From Marinilabiliaceae bacterium (lineage in GTDB: Bacteria; Bacteroidota; Bacteroidia; Bacteroidales; Marinilabiliaceae), in the NCBI GenBank assembly GCA_016933045.1, contig JAFGBR010000065.1, forward strand, positions 20,402-84,401: 64,000 nt of DNA, given 5' to 3'. This document shows, piece by piece, positions 53,654 through 63,087 of this stretch; the first letter of the stretch is position 1; the number at the start of each line of letters is the position of its first letter. The notes under the pieces were generated by a model. The model was given only the letters and a program-made list of their open reading frames with translations, was not told where the DNA came from and made no database searches. Both the position numbers and the translations under genes were made by a program.

Positions 53654-55549
53654 ATGAGAAAATGGCGTGTTGAAGATTCAGTTGAATTATATAACATTAA
53701 TGGATGGGGTGTTAACTATTTTTCGATAAACGAAAAAGGAAATGTAACCGTTTCTCCCAAAGAAGGAGGTGCTTCTATTGATTTAAAGGAGTTGATGGAC
53801 GAACTCGTTTTGAGAGATGTAGGGAACCCAGTATTGTTACGTTTTCCAGATATTTTGGATAATAGGATTGAAACTATATCTAAGTGTTTTAAAAAAGCGG
53901 CTGATGATTATCAGTACCAGGCTCAGAATTTTATTATTTATCCTATTAAGGTTAACCAGATGAGACCTGTTGTTGAAGAGATTGTGAGTCATGGGAAAAA
54001 ATTTAATATTGGGCTTGAGGCCGGATCTAAACCGGAGCTTCATGCTGTTTTGGCTATTAATACCGATTCTGATTCTATTATTATTTGTAATGGATACAAA
54101 GATGAGGATTACATTGAGTTGGCTTTACTGGCTCAAAAAATGGGAAAGCGTATTTTTTTGGTTGTTGAGAAATTAAACGAATTAAAATTAATTGCTAATA
54201 TATCACGACGGCTTAAAATTAAACCTGATATTGGAATTCGCATAAAGCTGGCCAGTACAGGTGCCGGAAAATGGGAAGAGTCGGGGGGTGACAGTAGTAA
54301 GTTTGGTTTAACATCTAGTGAGTTGCTTGAGGCTCTTGATTTTCTTGAAGTGAATAAAATGCAGGATTGTTTGCATTTAATACACTTTCATATTGGAAGC
54401 CAGGTAACTAAGATTCGACGTATTAAAACAGCTTTACGTGAGGCTTCTCAGTTTTATGTTCAGTTGCGTAAAATGGGGTTTAATGTCGAATTTGTCGATA
54501 TTGGTGGTGGACTAGGAGTAGATTACGATGGGACACGTTCGTCTAATAGCGAGAGTAGTATAAATTATACAGTTCAGGAATATGTGAATGACTCTATTTC
54601 GATATTTGTTGATGCCAGTGATAAGAATGAAGTTCCTCATCCAAATATTATTACGGAATCGGGGCGTTCATTAACAGCACATCATTCGGTTTTGGTTTTC
54701 GAGGTTCTGGAAACTGCTACTCTGCCTTCGTGGGATGAAGAAGAGGAGTTGGAAGAGGATAGTCACGAGTTGGTACTTGAGTTATATCAATTGTGGGAGA
54801 CACTTAATCAGCCAAAGATGCTCGAAACATGGCATGATGCCCAGCAAATACGTGAAGAGGCTTTAGATAGGTTTAGCTTAGGAATAGTCGATTTAAAAAC
54901 TCGAGCAAAAGTAGAGCGATTATTTTGGTCTATTGCCCGTGAAATACATCAGATGACTTCGCATTTAAAACATATACCCGATGATTTTAGGCAGTTGCCA
55001 AAAATGCTATCTGATAAGTATTTTTGTAATTTTTCATTGTTTCAATCGTTACCTGATTCTTGGGCTATTGACCAGATTTTTCCAATATTGCCAATTCACA
55101 GGCTTGAAGAAAAACCAACCCGTTCTGCAACTTTACAAGACATAACATGTGATTCGGATGGAAAGATTGATAATTTTATTTCAACTCGTAACTTTTCCTA
55201 TTATCTTCCGGTTCATCCTTTAAAAGGAAAAGAATCTTATTATATTGGTGTGTTTTTAGTTGGTGCATATCAGGAAATTCTTGGTGATTTACATAATCTC
55301 TTTGGTGATACTAATGCGGTACACGTTACTGTTGATAGGAATAATTATCATATCGATCAGGTAATAGATGGTGAAACAATTGCTGAAGTATTGGATTATG
55401 TACAATATAACTCTAAAAAACTGGTTAGAACAGTTGAAACTTGGGTAACCAGTTCGGTTAAAGAAGGACGTATTACTGTTGAAGAAGGTAAGGAGTTCTT
55501 ATCTAATTATCGTTCAGGATTATATGGCTATACCTATCTTGAAAAATAA
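53654..55549 (+). CDS. speA: Biosynthetic arginine decarboxylase (SpeA type)
   Basis: A 631-residue PLP enzyme of the alanine-racemase fold. The PLP lysine is Lys99 in YPIKVNQ. FHIGSQ, FVDIGGGLGVDYDG and ESGRSLTAHH are the pyridoxal-binding glycine-rich segments. CDSDGKID supplies the catalytic Cys of the substrate pocket. It converts arginine to agmatine, the first step of the alternative spermidine route used by many Bacteroidota. It is a single gene. Its TAA is part of a hairpin shared with the convergent NfeD-like gene. Confidence 0.95.
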   Translation: MRKWRVEDSVELYNINGWGVNYFSINEKGNVTVSPKEGGASIDLKELMDELVLRDVGNPVLLRFPDILDNRIETISKCFKKAADDYQYQAQNFIIYPIKVNQMRPVVEEIVSHGKKFNIGLEAGSKPELHAVLAINTDSDSIIICNGYKDEDYIELALLAQKMGKRIFLVVEKLNELKLIANISRRLKIKPDIGIRIKLASTGAGKWEESGGDSSKFGLTSSELLEALDFLEVNKMQDCLHLIHFHIGSQVTKIRRIKTALREASQFYVQLRKMGFNVEFVDIGGGLGVDYDGTRSSNSESSINYTVQEYVNDSISIFVDASDKNEVPHPNIITESGRSLTAHHSVLVFEVLETATLPSWDEEEELEEDSHELVLELYQLWETLNQPKMLETWHDAQQIREEALDRFSLGIVDLKTRAKVERLFWSIAREIHQMTSHLKHIPDDFRQLPKMLSDKYFCNFSLFQSLPDSWAIDQIFPILPIHRLEEKPTRSATLQDITCDSDGKIDNFISTRNFSYYLPVHPLKGKESYYIGVFLVGAYQEILGDLHNLFGDTNAVHVTVDRNNYHIDQVIDGETIAEVLDYVQYNSKKLVRTVETWVTSSVKEGRITVEEGKEFLSNYRSGLYGYTYLEK

Positions 55550-55586
55550 ATAAAAGAGGGTCAATTTGACCCTCTTTTATTTATTT
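55544..55586. terminator. Shared hairpin terminator containing two stop codons
   Basis: A 20-bp perfect stem (55544-55563 with 55567-55586) and a 3-base loop. The speA stop TAA (55547-55549) lies in the left arm and the convergent stop (complement of 55577-55579) in the right arm. Confidence 0.93.
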
Positions 55587-56974
55587 AAACTTACCACAAC
55601 TTGTCCTGATGATATTCTTACAACTTTTATAGGTGTTCCTTTTTCAATAAAACTGGTTTCTGCAATAGCATCGTAAAGCTCATTATCAATAATTACTTTT
55701 CCACCGGGGCGAAGTATTGTATCTGAAATTCCGGTTTTTCCTACCATGTTTTTTAAGTTGGCATCTATACCAATGTAGCCATTATCAATGTCTTGTGTTG
55801 TGTTTAGTGCTATTTTAGAAAGAGGTCCGGTTGTGGAAATTAGTTTGTGTGTTAGATATATACCACTAACAAAAGCTCCCGTAAAGCCGAGGAATACAAT
55901 TAAAAGAGCTTGTAATAGATCTTCAAATTCAACGCCCGAGAAGTCAAATTTTATATTATTTAACATACTTAAAACTAGGCCGGTAATAGCCAGTATTATT
56001 CCTGAAATACCGGCAATGCCAAAGCCAGGAATAACAAATATTTCAAGTCCAATTAGTATTATTCCAATAATAAATATAAGTATTTCCCAATTTTCGGCCA
56101 AACCATCTATATACAATGGTGAAAAATAGATTACAGCCGCAATAATTGAAGCTATTAATGGGAAACCTACTCCAGGTGTTTGTAGTTCGAAGTAAATACC
56201 GCCAATAATAATTAATATTAGAATTCCTTGTAATATGGGACTTGTAAGTAAACCTTTTATACCATCGTAAAACGAAGGTTCGAAAGTAACAATTTTGTAA
56301 TTATTAATTTTTAGTAAAGTAATAACTTCATTAATATTGTTTGCTTCTGCTTCGCAAAAATTATTTTTTATAGCTTCCTGGGTCGTAAAAGTTAATATTT
56401 TACCAGTATCAACAATATTTGGAATGTATATCGATTCATCTACCATTGCTTCTGCTATTTGTGGATCGCGAACCCATTTTACGATAGTATCATTATTCGT
56501 AATGATGGTGTCTTTACCATGCGCTTCGGCAGTTGCTCTAATTGTTGATCGCATGTACGATTGGTATTTATCGGGCATTTTTTGTCCCGACTGATCTACA
56601 ACTGTTGCTGCTCCAATGTTTGCCCCAGCACGCATATAAATACTGTCGCAGGCAATTGATATTAATGCACCTGCAGAAGCGGCATTATTATCGATAAATA
56701 CATGAACGGGTATTGAACTGTTTAAAATCTTTGTTCTTATTGAATCTGCAAAAACAACCTGACCTCCATAAGTGTTCATGTGTATAAGTATACATTTAGA
56801 TTTTAGTTGATAGGCTTCTTTAAAAGCTTCCTGTGTATGAACCCAGCTGGTACTTCCTATTTCGCGTTGAATTTTTAAAACATAAACTATGTTTTGCGAT
56901 GATTCAGTTGAGTCGTTTGAGAATGCAGTTAAAGAGGTGAACAGTATTGATAAGAATAGAATAATGTGTTTCAC
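55577..56974 (-). CDS. NfeD-family membrane-bound serine protease (ClpP class)
   Basis: A 465-residue protein with a signal segment (about 1-20). A ClpP-like protease domain (about 30-225) follows, with MNTYGGQV (oxyanion region), NNAASAGALIS (catalytic Ser about 103) and DKYQSYMR (Lys base). Several membrane helices come next (about 230-370), then an OB-fold NfeD domain (about 400-460: LRPGGKVIIDNE). The class is linked to stomatin-like membrane proteins and cuts C-terminal segments. A stomatin gene usually lies next door; here none is visible within the window. It converges on speA. Confidence 0.9.
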   Translation of the reverse strand: MKHIILFLSILFTSLTAFSNDSTESSQNIVYVLKIQREIGSTSWVHTQEAFKEAYQLKSKCILIHMNTYGGQVVFADSIRTKILNSSIPVHVFIDNNAASAGALISIACDSIYMRAGANIGAATVVDQSGQKMPDKYQSYMRSTIRATAEAHGKDTIITNNDTIVKWVRDPQIAEAMVDESIYIPNIVDTGKILTFTTQEAIKNNFCEAEANNINEVITLLKINNYKIVTFEPSFYDGIKGLLTSPILQGILILIIIGGIYFELQTPGVGFPLIASIIAAVIYFSPLYIDGLAENWEILIFIIGIILIGLEIFVIPGFGIAGISGIILAITGLVLSMLNNIKFDFSGVEFEDLLQALLIVFLGFTGAFVSGIYLTHKLISTTGPLSKIALNTTQDIDNGYIGIDANLKNMVGKTGISDTILRPGGKVIIDNELYDAIAETSFIEKGTPIKVVRISSGQVVVSLNK

Positions 56975-57109
56975 GAGAATATATTTTAATTAATAAGTTA
57001 GTTTAGCATTTAAGGAAATTATTCATGATTTTGGGATAATAAGAATTATGTATGTTTTTTTAATACAACATTTGTTATTAAAAATAGTCAATTTTTTTAT
57101 TTGAATATT

Positions 57110-57907
57110 TTATTTTAAAAATAAATGTGAATTGCCAGGGTTCTCAATACGTTTAACGGAAAGAGTTGCAGCAACAACTGATATTATTGAAACAAAACCT
57201 GCAAGTAATATTCCAATATAAGGAATTGCTAATGTGAGTGAGAATAATAAACCATTACCAATAGCCAGCCCTCCATTATTCGAAACAAATTGAGAGGTGC
57301 TTTTTATGTTTAATTTTTTTCGCTCTAATGAATAGTCGATAAATGAGAAGCCGTAAAAGTATGAAGCTATAATGAATATTGCAAAAGGTGCAATTAATCC
57401 TATTATAGGTATAAATCCTATAATAAAAAATATAATGGTTAGACCTAATTCGATAAAAAGATTCTGGATGGCTAACCTTATTCCGCGCATTATATCGCCA
57501 ATGAATTGTTGAAAATTGAAATCGAATTTTTTGCCTGTAATTATTTCTTCTGTTTTTTCCGATAATAGTGCATAAACAGGCGACATTAATATTAATATTA
57601 TGTAACCGCCAAACCATACGTAAAAAAAGAAAAAAAGAATACGGATGAATAGCCACAGAGTCCATTCGATGGTTATTGACAGTATTTTAGCCCCGAAAAA
57701 ATCCCAGGATGACACATTCATTAGGCTATTTATATGACTTAATGCCCAGTTACTTAATTCAGAGGTTCCCCAAACGCCAAAAATAAATACAAGAATATTG
57801 AAAATGATAGGGAATAGAAAAAATCCTGCTAACCTGTTTTTAAATATGAACGATATTGCCTCGCCATAACTATTAATTCCAATAGTAAAGTTTTTTGTCA
57901 GTTGCAT
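57110..57907 (-). CDS. EI24-domain membrane protein (CysZ-like)
   Basis: A 265-residue membrane protein with about six hydrophobic segments. The EI24 fold is suggested by AISFIFKNRLAGFFLFPIIF, FFFFYVWFGGYIILILMSPVYALLSEKTEEI and SFIDYSLERKKL. The ALLSEKTEEIITG segment is close to the CysZ sulfate-channel motif. It could transport sulfate, but E. coli CysZ identity is not shown. It is divergent from purB. Confidence 0.82.
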   Translation of the reverse strand: MQLTKNFTIGINSYGEAISFIFKNRLAGFFLFPIIFNILVFIFGVWGTSELSNWALSHINSLMNVSSWDFFGAKILSITIEWTLWLFIRILFFFFYVWFGGYIILILMSPVYALLSEKTEEIITGKKFDFNFQQFIGDIMRGIRLAIQNLFIELGLTIIFFIIGFIPIIGLIAPFAIFIIASYFYGFSFIDYSLERKKLNIKSTSQFVSNNGGLAIGNGLLFSLTLAIPYIGILLAGFVSIISVVAATLSVKRIENPGNSHLFLK

Positions 57908-57991
57908 AGCGGTAAAAAAAATGAAAAAAATCTGATGCTTTTTTGAAAATCATCAGGATGAATAAAACTAAACATTTTAGGTAAAAAATAC

Positions 57992-57999
57992 TAATTTTG
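57992..57999 (+). promoter_or_regulatory. Possible -7 box for purB
   Basis: TAATTTTG matches TAnnTTTG and lies 25 bases before the purB ATG (58025). No TTG is found 19-21 bases upstream, so it is a partial promoter match. Confidence 0.5.
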
Positions 58000-58024
58000 C
58001 ATTTTCATAATAAAGAGATAAAAA

Positions 58025-59380
58025 ATGAAGGACATTCAGCTTCTTACAGCTATATCGCCAGTAGATGGTAGGTACAGAACCAAGGTTGATGGCTTGGCCC
58101 TGTATTTTTCAGAATATGCTTTGATTCGTTATAGAGTATTGGTAGAAATTGAATATTTTATTGCGTTGTGTGAGCAACCATTGCCGCAACTTGAAAATAT
58201 TGATAAAGCTGTTTTCGGAGATTTACGAAATATTTATCAGAATTTTCAGTTGGAAGATGCCGAAAGAGTTAAGGATATCGAATCGGTTACAAATCACGAT
58301 GTTAAGGCAGTAGAATATTTTATTAAAGAAAAATTTGATGTATTAAAGCTTGAGCAATATAAGGAGTTCATTCATTTTGGATTAACTTCTCAGGATATTA
58401 ATAATACAGCAGTACCTTATTCGTTGCGCGATGCAGTTCATGAAATTTATTATCCATTAATTGAAGAGCTGATTCAGCAAATTGATGATATGGTTACCGA
58501 GTGGAAAGATGTTCCAATGCTTGCTAAGACACATGGGCAACCAGCATCCCCAACTCGTTTAGGGAAAGAGATTAAAGTGTTTGTTGAACGTTTGAATACG
58601 CAATTGGCTCTTTTAAAGGGAATACCATGTTCTGCTAAATTTGGAGGGGCAACAGGTAATTTTAACGCTCACCATGTAGCTTATCCTAATATCGACTGGG
58701 TAGATTTTGGTAATCATTTTGTGAATGATATTTTGAAATTAGACAGGGAGCAGGTGACTACTCAAATTTCGAATTATGATAATTTGGCTGCTATTTTCGA
58801 TAATCTTAAACGTATTAATACTATCATGCTTGATTTGTCGCGAGATTTTTGGACGTATATCATGATGGAGTATTTTAAGCAAAAAATAAAAAAAGGAGAA
58901 GTTGGTTCGAGTGCAATGCCACATAAAGTAAATCCAATAGATTTTGAAAATGCAGAAGGAAACTTAGGTATTGCAAATTGTATTTTTGAGCACCTTAGTT
59001 CAAAACTTCCGGTTTCGCGTTTGCAACGAGATTTGACCGATTCTACAGTGCTTCGTAATATTGGAGTGCCTTTGGCTCATACTGTTATAGCTATTCGTTC
59101 ACTTCAAAAAGGTTTAGGCAAATTGTTGTTAAATGAAGCTGCAATTGTTAGAGATTTAGATAATAACTGGGCTGTGGTTGCCGAAGGTATTCAAACAATT
59201 TTACGTCGTGAAAGTTATCCTAATCCATACGAAGCATTGAAAGATTTAACCCGAACTAATACTGGGATTAATGCAAGTTCGATGGCCAATTTTATTGAAG
59301 GTTTAAATGTTTCTGAATCGGTTAAAGATGAGTTGAGGGCTTTGTCACCACAATCATATACCGGAGTATTCAAGATTTAA
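58025..59380 (+). CDS. purB: Adenylosuccinate lyase
   Basis: A 451-residue cytosolic enzyme of the aspartase/fumarase superfamily. Signature GSSAMPHKVNPIDFENAEGN is at about residues 294-313. The N-terminal ISPVDGRYR and the catalytic-loop HFGLTSQDINNTA and AKTHGQPASPT blocks are present. It cuts adenylosuccinate to AMP and SAICAR to AICAR in purine synthesis. It is transcribed alone, from a TAATTTTG box, and ends at a hairpin. Confidence 0.97.
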   Translation: MKDIQLLTAISPVDGRYRTKVDGLALYFSEYALIRYRVLVEIEYFIALCEQPLPQLENIDKAVFGDLRNIYQNFQLEDAERVKDIESVTNHDVKAVEYFIKEKFDVLKLEQYKEFIHFGLTSQDINNTAVPYSLRDAVHEIYYPLIEELIQQIDDMVTEWKDVPMLAKTHGQPASPTRLGKEIKVFVERLNTQLALLKGIPCSAKFGGATGNFNAHHVAYPNIDWVDFGNHFVNDILKLDREQVTTQISNYDNLAAIFDNLKRINTIMLDLSRDFWTYIMMEYFKQKIKKGEVGSSAMPHKVNPIDFENAEGNLGIANCIFEHLSSKLPVSRLQRDLTDSTVLRNIGVPLAHTVIAIRSLQKGLGKLLLNEAAIVRDLDNNWAVVAEGIQTILRRESYPNPYEALKDLTRTNTGINASSMANFIEGLNVSESVKDELRALSPQSYTGVFKI

Positions 59381-59408
59381 AAAATTAATTATACACAATT
59401 TGTTGTTG

Positions 59409-59441
59409 CAGCTGTAAGGATTATCTTTACGGCTGTTTTTA
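59409..59441 (+). terminator. Intrinsic terminator after purB
   Basis: An 11-bp stem with two G-U pairs (CAGCTGTAAGG at 59409-59419 with 59425-59435), a loop of 5 bases, and a T-rich tail. Confidence 0.75.
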
Positions 59442-59461
59442 TTAATAATATATAATTTAAA

Positions 59462-61285
59462 ATGAGAGATTTTTTTAAAATTTTTGGGAGGTTTGTTCCT
59501 CCTTATAAATCTAATTTAATATTTGCTATAATTTTTAATGTTTTAGCTGCAATTTTTACAGGTATACAGGCTCTTTGTGTGATACCGGTTTTGGAGGTTC
59601 TTTTTGACACAACAAAGGAAGTTACTACCTTACTTTCCTGGGATTTAAATAAAGAAGTTATTCTTAATAATTTATATTATTACATTACCTCTATTAAGTT
59701 CGAATATGGTGTTATTGCTGTAATGCCGTTTATCGGTTTATTTATTTTGATTGCTACTTTACTTAAAGTTGGGTTTACTTATCTTGCTTCTTTTGAAATG
59801 ATAGGTATTAGAAATGGAGTTGTTCGTGATATTAGAACATCCATATTTAGTAAGTTAATGGCATTGCCTTTATCATTTTTTTCAAGTGAAAAAAAAGGAG
59901 ATATTATTGCAAGGGCAACTGGCGATGTTAATGAGGTAGAGAATTCTATTATGTCATCAATTGATATGTTTTTTAAAAATCCAATTATGATACTTGTTAT
60001 GGTTGGAATAATGTTTTCAATGAGCTATCAGTTAACCTTATTTGTATTTGTAATGCTTCCAATAGTTGGATTTGTTATTGGACGAACAGGTAAGTCGCTT
60101 AAAAAGAGTTCGCTTAAAGGTCAACGAAAAATGGGCGTTATTCTGGGTTTAATCGAAGAATCTTTGGGTGGTTTACGCATTATTAAGGCTTTTAATGCCG
60201 AAAAAAAAATGATTAAAAATTTTAGGGGAGAAGCAGAGGAATATCGTTCAATAATGAATCGATTACAGCGAAGATATGTATTAGCTCATCCATTAAGTGA
60301 ATTTTTGGGAACTATTGTAATAATAATAGTGGTATGGGTTGGTGCCATTTTAATTTATAGTGGAAATAGCAGTTTAAAAGGTGCTGAATTTATGGGTTAT
60401 TTGATAATCTTTTATCAAATAATTAATCCGGCGAAAGCCTTTTCAACAGCTTTTTTTAATATACAAAAGGGACTTGCTGCAATGGAGCGTATTGATAAGA
60501 TATTGCTTGCCGATGATAAGATTTTTGAGAGTGATGGCGCATTAAAGCTCAAGTCGTTTGATAATTATATTGAATATCGCGATGTTCAGTTTGCTTACGA
60601 AGATAAAATTGTCCTTAATAAAGTAAATTTAAAAATTATGAAGGGGACAACTGTAGCATTAGTTGGCCAATCTGGGAGTGGTAAAACAACTTTTGTTGAT
60701 TTATTGCCTCGTTTTTACGATGTGAAAGGTGGTGGAATCTTTATCGATGAAAAAAATATTAAGGATTTAAAACTATATGACTTACGTGCCCAAATGGGTA
60801 ATGTAAACCAAGATGCAATTTTATTCCATGATACTATTTATAATAATATAACTTTTGGTGTTGAGTTTGCTACTAAAGAAGAGGTAGAAGCCGCTGCTCG
60901 CGTGGCAAATGCTCATGATTTTATTTTGGAAACTGAAAATGGATATCAAACTATTATTGGCGATAGGGGGACTAAACTATCAGGTGGCCAGAGGCAGCGT
61001 TTAAGTATTGCGCGTGCAATTTTGAAAAACCCTCCAATTTTGATTTTAGATGAGGCTACATCTGCACTCGATACAGAATCGGAACGTTTGGTTCAGGATG
61101 CTTTGGAAAAATTGATGAAGAACAGAACATCTATAGTTATTGCACATCGTTTGTCGACAGTAAGAAATGCTGACGTTATTTGTGTATTTAACGAGGGTGA
61201 AATAATTGAGCAGGGAACCCATGATGAGTTAATTAAATTAAACGGAGCTTATAATAAGCTGCATAGTTTGCAGATGCGCGATTGA
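59462..61285 (+). CDS. MsbA-type ABC exporter (fused permease and ATPase)
   Basis: A 607-residue half-transporter. Six membrane helices (about 1-320) are followed by an ATPase domain (about 340-600). Walker A is GQSGSGKTT (about residue 401), the signature LSGGQRQR (about 507), Walker B ILILDEATSALD (about 525) and the H-loop VIAHRLS. Family members flip lipid A, lipid-linked oligosaccharides, lipids or drugs as homodimers. A lipid A flippase fits the bacterial type, but it is inferred. It is followed by a zincin gene 145 bases downstream. Confidence 0.92.
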   Translation: MRDFFKIFGRFVPPYKSNLIFAIIFNVLAAIFTGIQALCVIPVLEVLFDTTKEVTTLLSWDLNKEVILNNLYYYITSIKFEYGVIAVMPFIGLFILIATLLKVGFTYLASFEMIGIRNGVVRDIRTSIFSKLMALPLSFFSSEKKGDIIARATGDVNEVENSIMSSIDMFFKNPIMILVMVGIMFSMSYQLTLFVFVMLPIVGFVIGRTGKSLKKSSLKGQRKMGVILGLIEESLGGLRIIKAFNAEKKMIKNFRGEAEEYRSIMNRLQRRYVLAHPLSEFLGTIVIIIVVWVGAILIYSGNSSLKGAEFMGYLIIFYQIINPAKAFSTAFFNIQKGLAAMERIDKILLADDKIFESDGALKLKSFDNYIEYRDVQFAYEDKIVLNKVNLKIMKGTTVALVGQSGSGKTTFVDLLPRFYDVKGGGIFIDEKNIKDLKLYDLRAQMGNVNQDAILFHDTIYNNITFGVEFATKEEVEAAARVANAHDFILETENGYQTIIGDRGTKLSGGQRQRLSIARAILKNPPILILDEATSALDTESERLVQDALEKLMKNRTSIVIAHRLSTVRNADVICVFNEGEIIEQGTHDELIKLNGAYNKLHSLQMRD

Positions 61286-61420
61286 AAAATTATTAACCCT
61301 TTATTGTTAGTTTATTTCTAAAAAAGTTAAAAAAAACTAAAGCAAATAACTATAATAAGTCTTTTGACGTTAAAGGAGCTAAGTGTTCCGGTGGTTAAGT
61401 GGTTAAAAAAACGTAAAATT

Positions 61421-61425
61421 GGAGG
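61421..61425 (+). promoter_or_regulatory. Shine-Dalgarno-like GGAGG before the zincin ATG
   Basis: GGAGG at 61421-61425, five bases before ATG 61431. Strong Shine-Dalgarno motifs are rare in Bacteroidota, so it helps choose the ATG over the in-frame TTG at 61419. Confidence 0.6.
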
Positions 61426-61430
61426 TTGTG

Positions 61431-62093
61431 ATGTTGGTTGCGTTAATTATTATTAATGTGTTCTTGATTATTAAAAAGAGATCTGATAAGAATAATATTT
61501 TATTAAGTAAAGGGGGGGGGTATAATTCCAGTTCACCTCTGTTTGACGAAATGCTTCCATTTCATCCAGAGACTAATCTTGAACAATTTGTCGGTAATAT
61601 GGCAAAGTTATTGAACTGTAAAATTTTAATCAGGAAAAGCAGTATTTCAACAACGTTAAATGCCCGGCCTGTTATTCGGTCGTTATTTGGACGAAGGGAG
61701 CAACGCCGATATGTAATACGCATTAATACACGTCAGGATTTTGATGGAGTTAAAATAGAAGAGGTGCCTTTGGATGCCAAAATTGGTTTGTGGTTTCATG
61801 AATTAATGCATATTAAGGATTATCAATCGCGATCAATTATTGGAATTATCCAACGAGGTTTACAATATCTTACAGTAGCGGGCAAGCGTATGTTTGAGCA
61901 TGAGATTGATCGTATGGTAATAATGAGTGGTTATGGTAGATATTTGTATCGCTGGTCTCAATACTCAATGCAGGAATCTACAGCATCAGAAAAATATAAG
62001 GCTTTTAAGTCAATGATATACTTAACCCCCGAGCAAATTCAAAAAGAAATTTCTGCCAGGGTGGTTTTACATTCGTATAATAGTGCATCTTAA
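61431..62093 (+). CDS. Putative membrane-anchored zinc metallopeptidase of unknown family, containing a G9 tract
   Basis: 220 residues from ATG 61431, chosen because of GGAGG at 61421-61425; a TTG start at 61419 would add four residues. An N-terminal membrane segment (about 2-14) is followed by KKRSDK. Codons 28-30 are an uninterrupted G9 tract (61512-61520, GGG GGG GGG). The middle has HELMH (WFHELMHIKDYQS, about residues 124-128), the zincin HExxH motif. A downstream FEHEIDRM could supply the third ligand. I do not recognise a named family. It lies downstream of the ABC exporter on the same strand, perhaps coupled. Its stop overlaps the convergent Fe-S protein gene by four bases. Confidence 0.75.
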   Translation: MLVALIIINVFLIIKKRSDKNNILLSKGGGYNSSSPLFDEMLPFHPETNLEQFVGNMAKLLNCKILIRKSSISTTLNARPVIRSLFGRREQRRYVIRINTRQDFDGVKIEEVPLDAKIGLWFHELMHIKDYQSRSIIGIIQRGLQYLTVAGKRMFEHEIDRMVIMSGYGRYLYRWSQYSMQESTASEKYKAFKSMIYLTPEQIQKEISARVVLHSYNSAS

Positions 62094-62809
62094 AAAGAAG
62101 CAATTATATCGGCAATATGAATGGTTTTAATGTTAAGGTTATTTTTTTTGATGTAACTTTCAATATTCATAAGGCATGAAGCCTCGGTTGAGACAATATA
62201 ATCAGCACCTGTATTAATCGCATTTTCAACCTTTTGCTGGGTCATAGCTGCCGAAATAGGTGGGAATTTTACCATGAATGTTCCCCCAAAACCACAACAG
62301 GTAGTGCTTTCTTCCATCTCTATTAACTCTATACCCTTAACTTTCGAAAGTAACGTTCGGGGTTCGTGGGTTAGTTTGTATTCGCGTAAGGCAGAACAAG
62401 AATCGTGGTAAGTTACTTTATGAGGAAAAGTAGCATTAAAATCGGTTGTTTCTAATTTGTTTACAAGGAAATCAGTTATTTCGTACATGTTACGTTCGAG
62501 TCGATCGCATTCGGATAACATAGCATCATTACCTTCAAATAGCTTTCTATAATGGTTTTTTACAAAACCACCACACGATGCTGATGGAACTACTATTGGG
62601 CGATCGTGTGGAAAATCGGTTATGAATTTTTGGGCAAGTTTTGTCGATTGTTTCCAGTAACCACTATTAAATGTTGGTTGTCCACAACAGGTTTGTTTTG
62701 GATTATAGTTGACTTCAACTTCGAGTCTTTCTAATAATTTTACAACATTCCAACCAGTTGAAGGATACATCTGATCAATATAACAAGGGATAAATAAATC
62801 GACAATCAT
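62090..62809 (-). CDS. CCG-domain Fe-S protein (LutA/GlpC-like)
   Basis: 239 residues from ATG 62809 (MIVDLFIPCYIDQ), where homologues start; an ATG at 62824 would add five. Two cysteine-rich CCG blocks are visible: TCCGQPTFNSG (about residue 41) and TCCGFGG (about 173), with a Cys-Cys-Gly repeat and further Cys (SCGG, DSCSAL). Such domains bind iron-sulfur or act as heterodisulfide-type redox sites in lactate oxidation (LutA) or glycerol-3-phosphate dehydrogenase (GlpC). The LutB and LutC partners are not seen within the window. Gene end overlaps the zincin gene by four bases. Confidence 0.88.
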   Translation of the reverse strand: MIVDLFIPCYIDQMYPSTGWNVVKLLERLEVEVNYNPKQTCCGQPTFNSGYWKQSTKLAQKFITDFPHDRPIVVPSASCGGFVKNHYRKLFEGNDAMLSECDRLERNMYEITDFLVNKLETTDFNATFPHKVTYHDSCSALREYKLTHEPRTLLSKVKGIELIEMEESTTCCGFGGTFMVKFPPISAAMTQQKVENAINTGADYIVSTEASCLMNIESYIKKNNLNIKTIHIADIIASF

Positions 62810-63087
62810 ATATTTTTTTGTCAAAAATAGTGATTAAAAGTAACCTCTCAAATAAAAGAACATAAAGATGATATAAGAAGATGAAAATCTTGCGAAAGTA
62901 TGGTTTTTGTTATTTGACAAATGATTTTTTTACGATGATAAACTGTTGTTATATGTTGATAGTAAACGAAACTTGAATAATGATATTTCGTTCAAGCAGA
63001 GAAACATGACGTAAAGAATATGTATCTTATATTGTTAGTGAAATTGTAAAAAGTTATTGTTGTTAAGTATTAAATAATGAGGTTGTT

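Noticed and set aside
53457..53654. 65-residue ORF on the minus strand upstream of speA
   Set aside because: Composed of homopolymer-derived codons in an AT-rich gap, overlaps the speA start, and resembles no protein.
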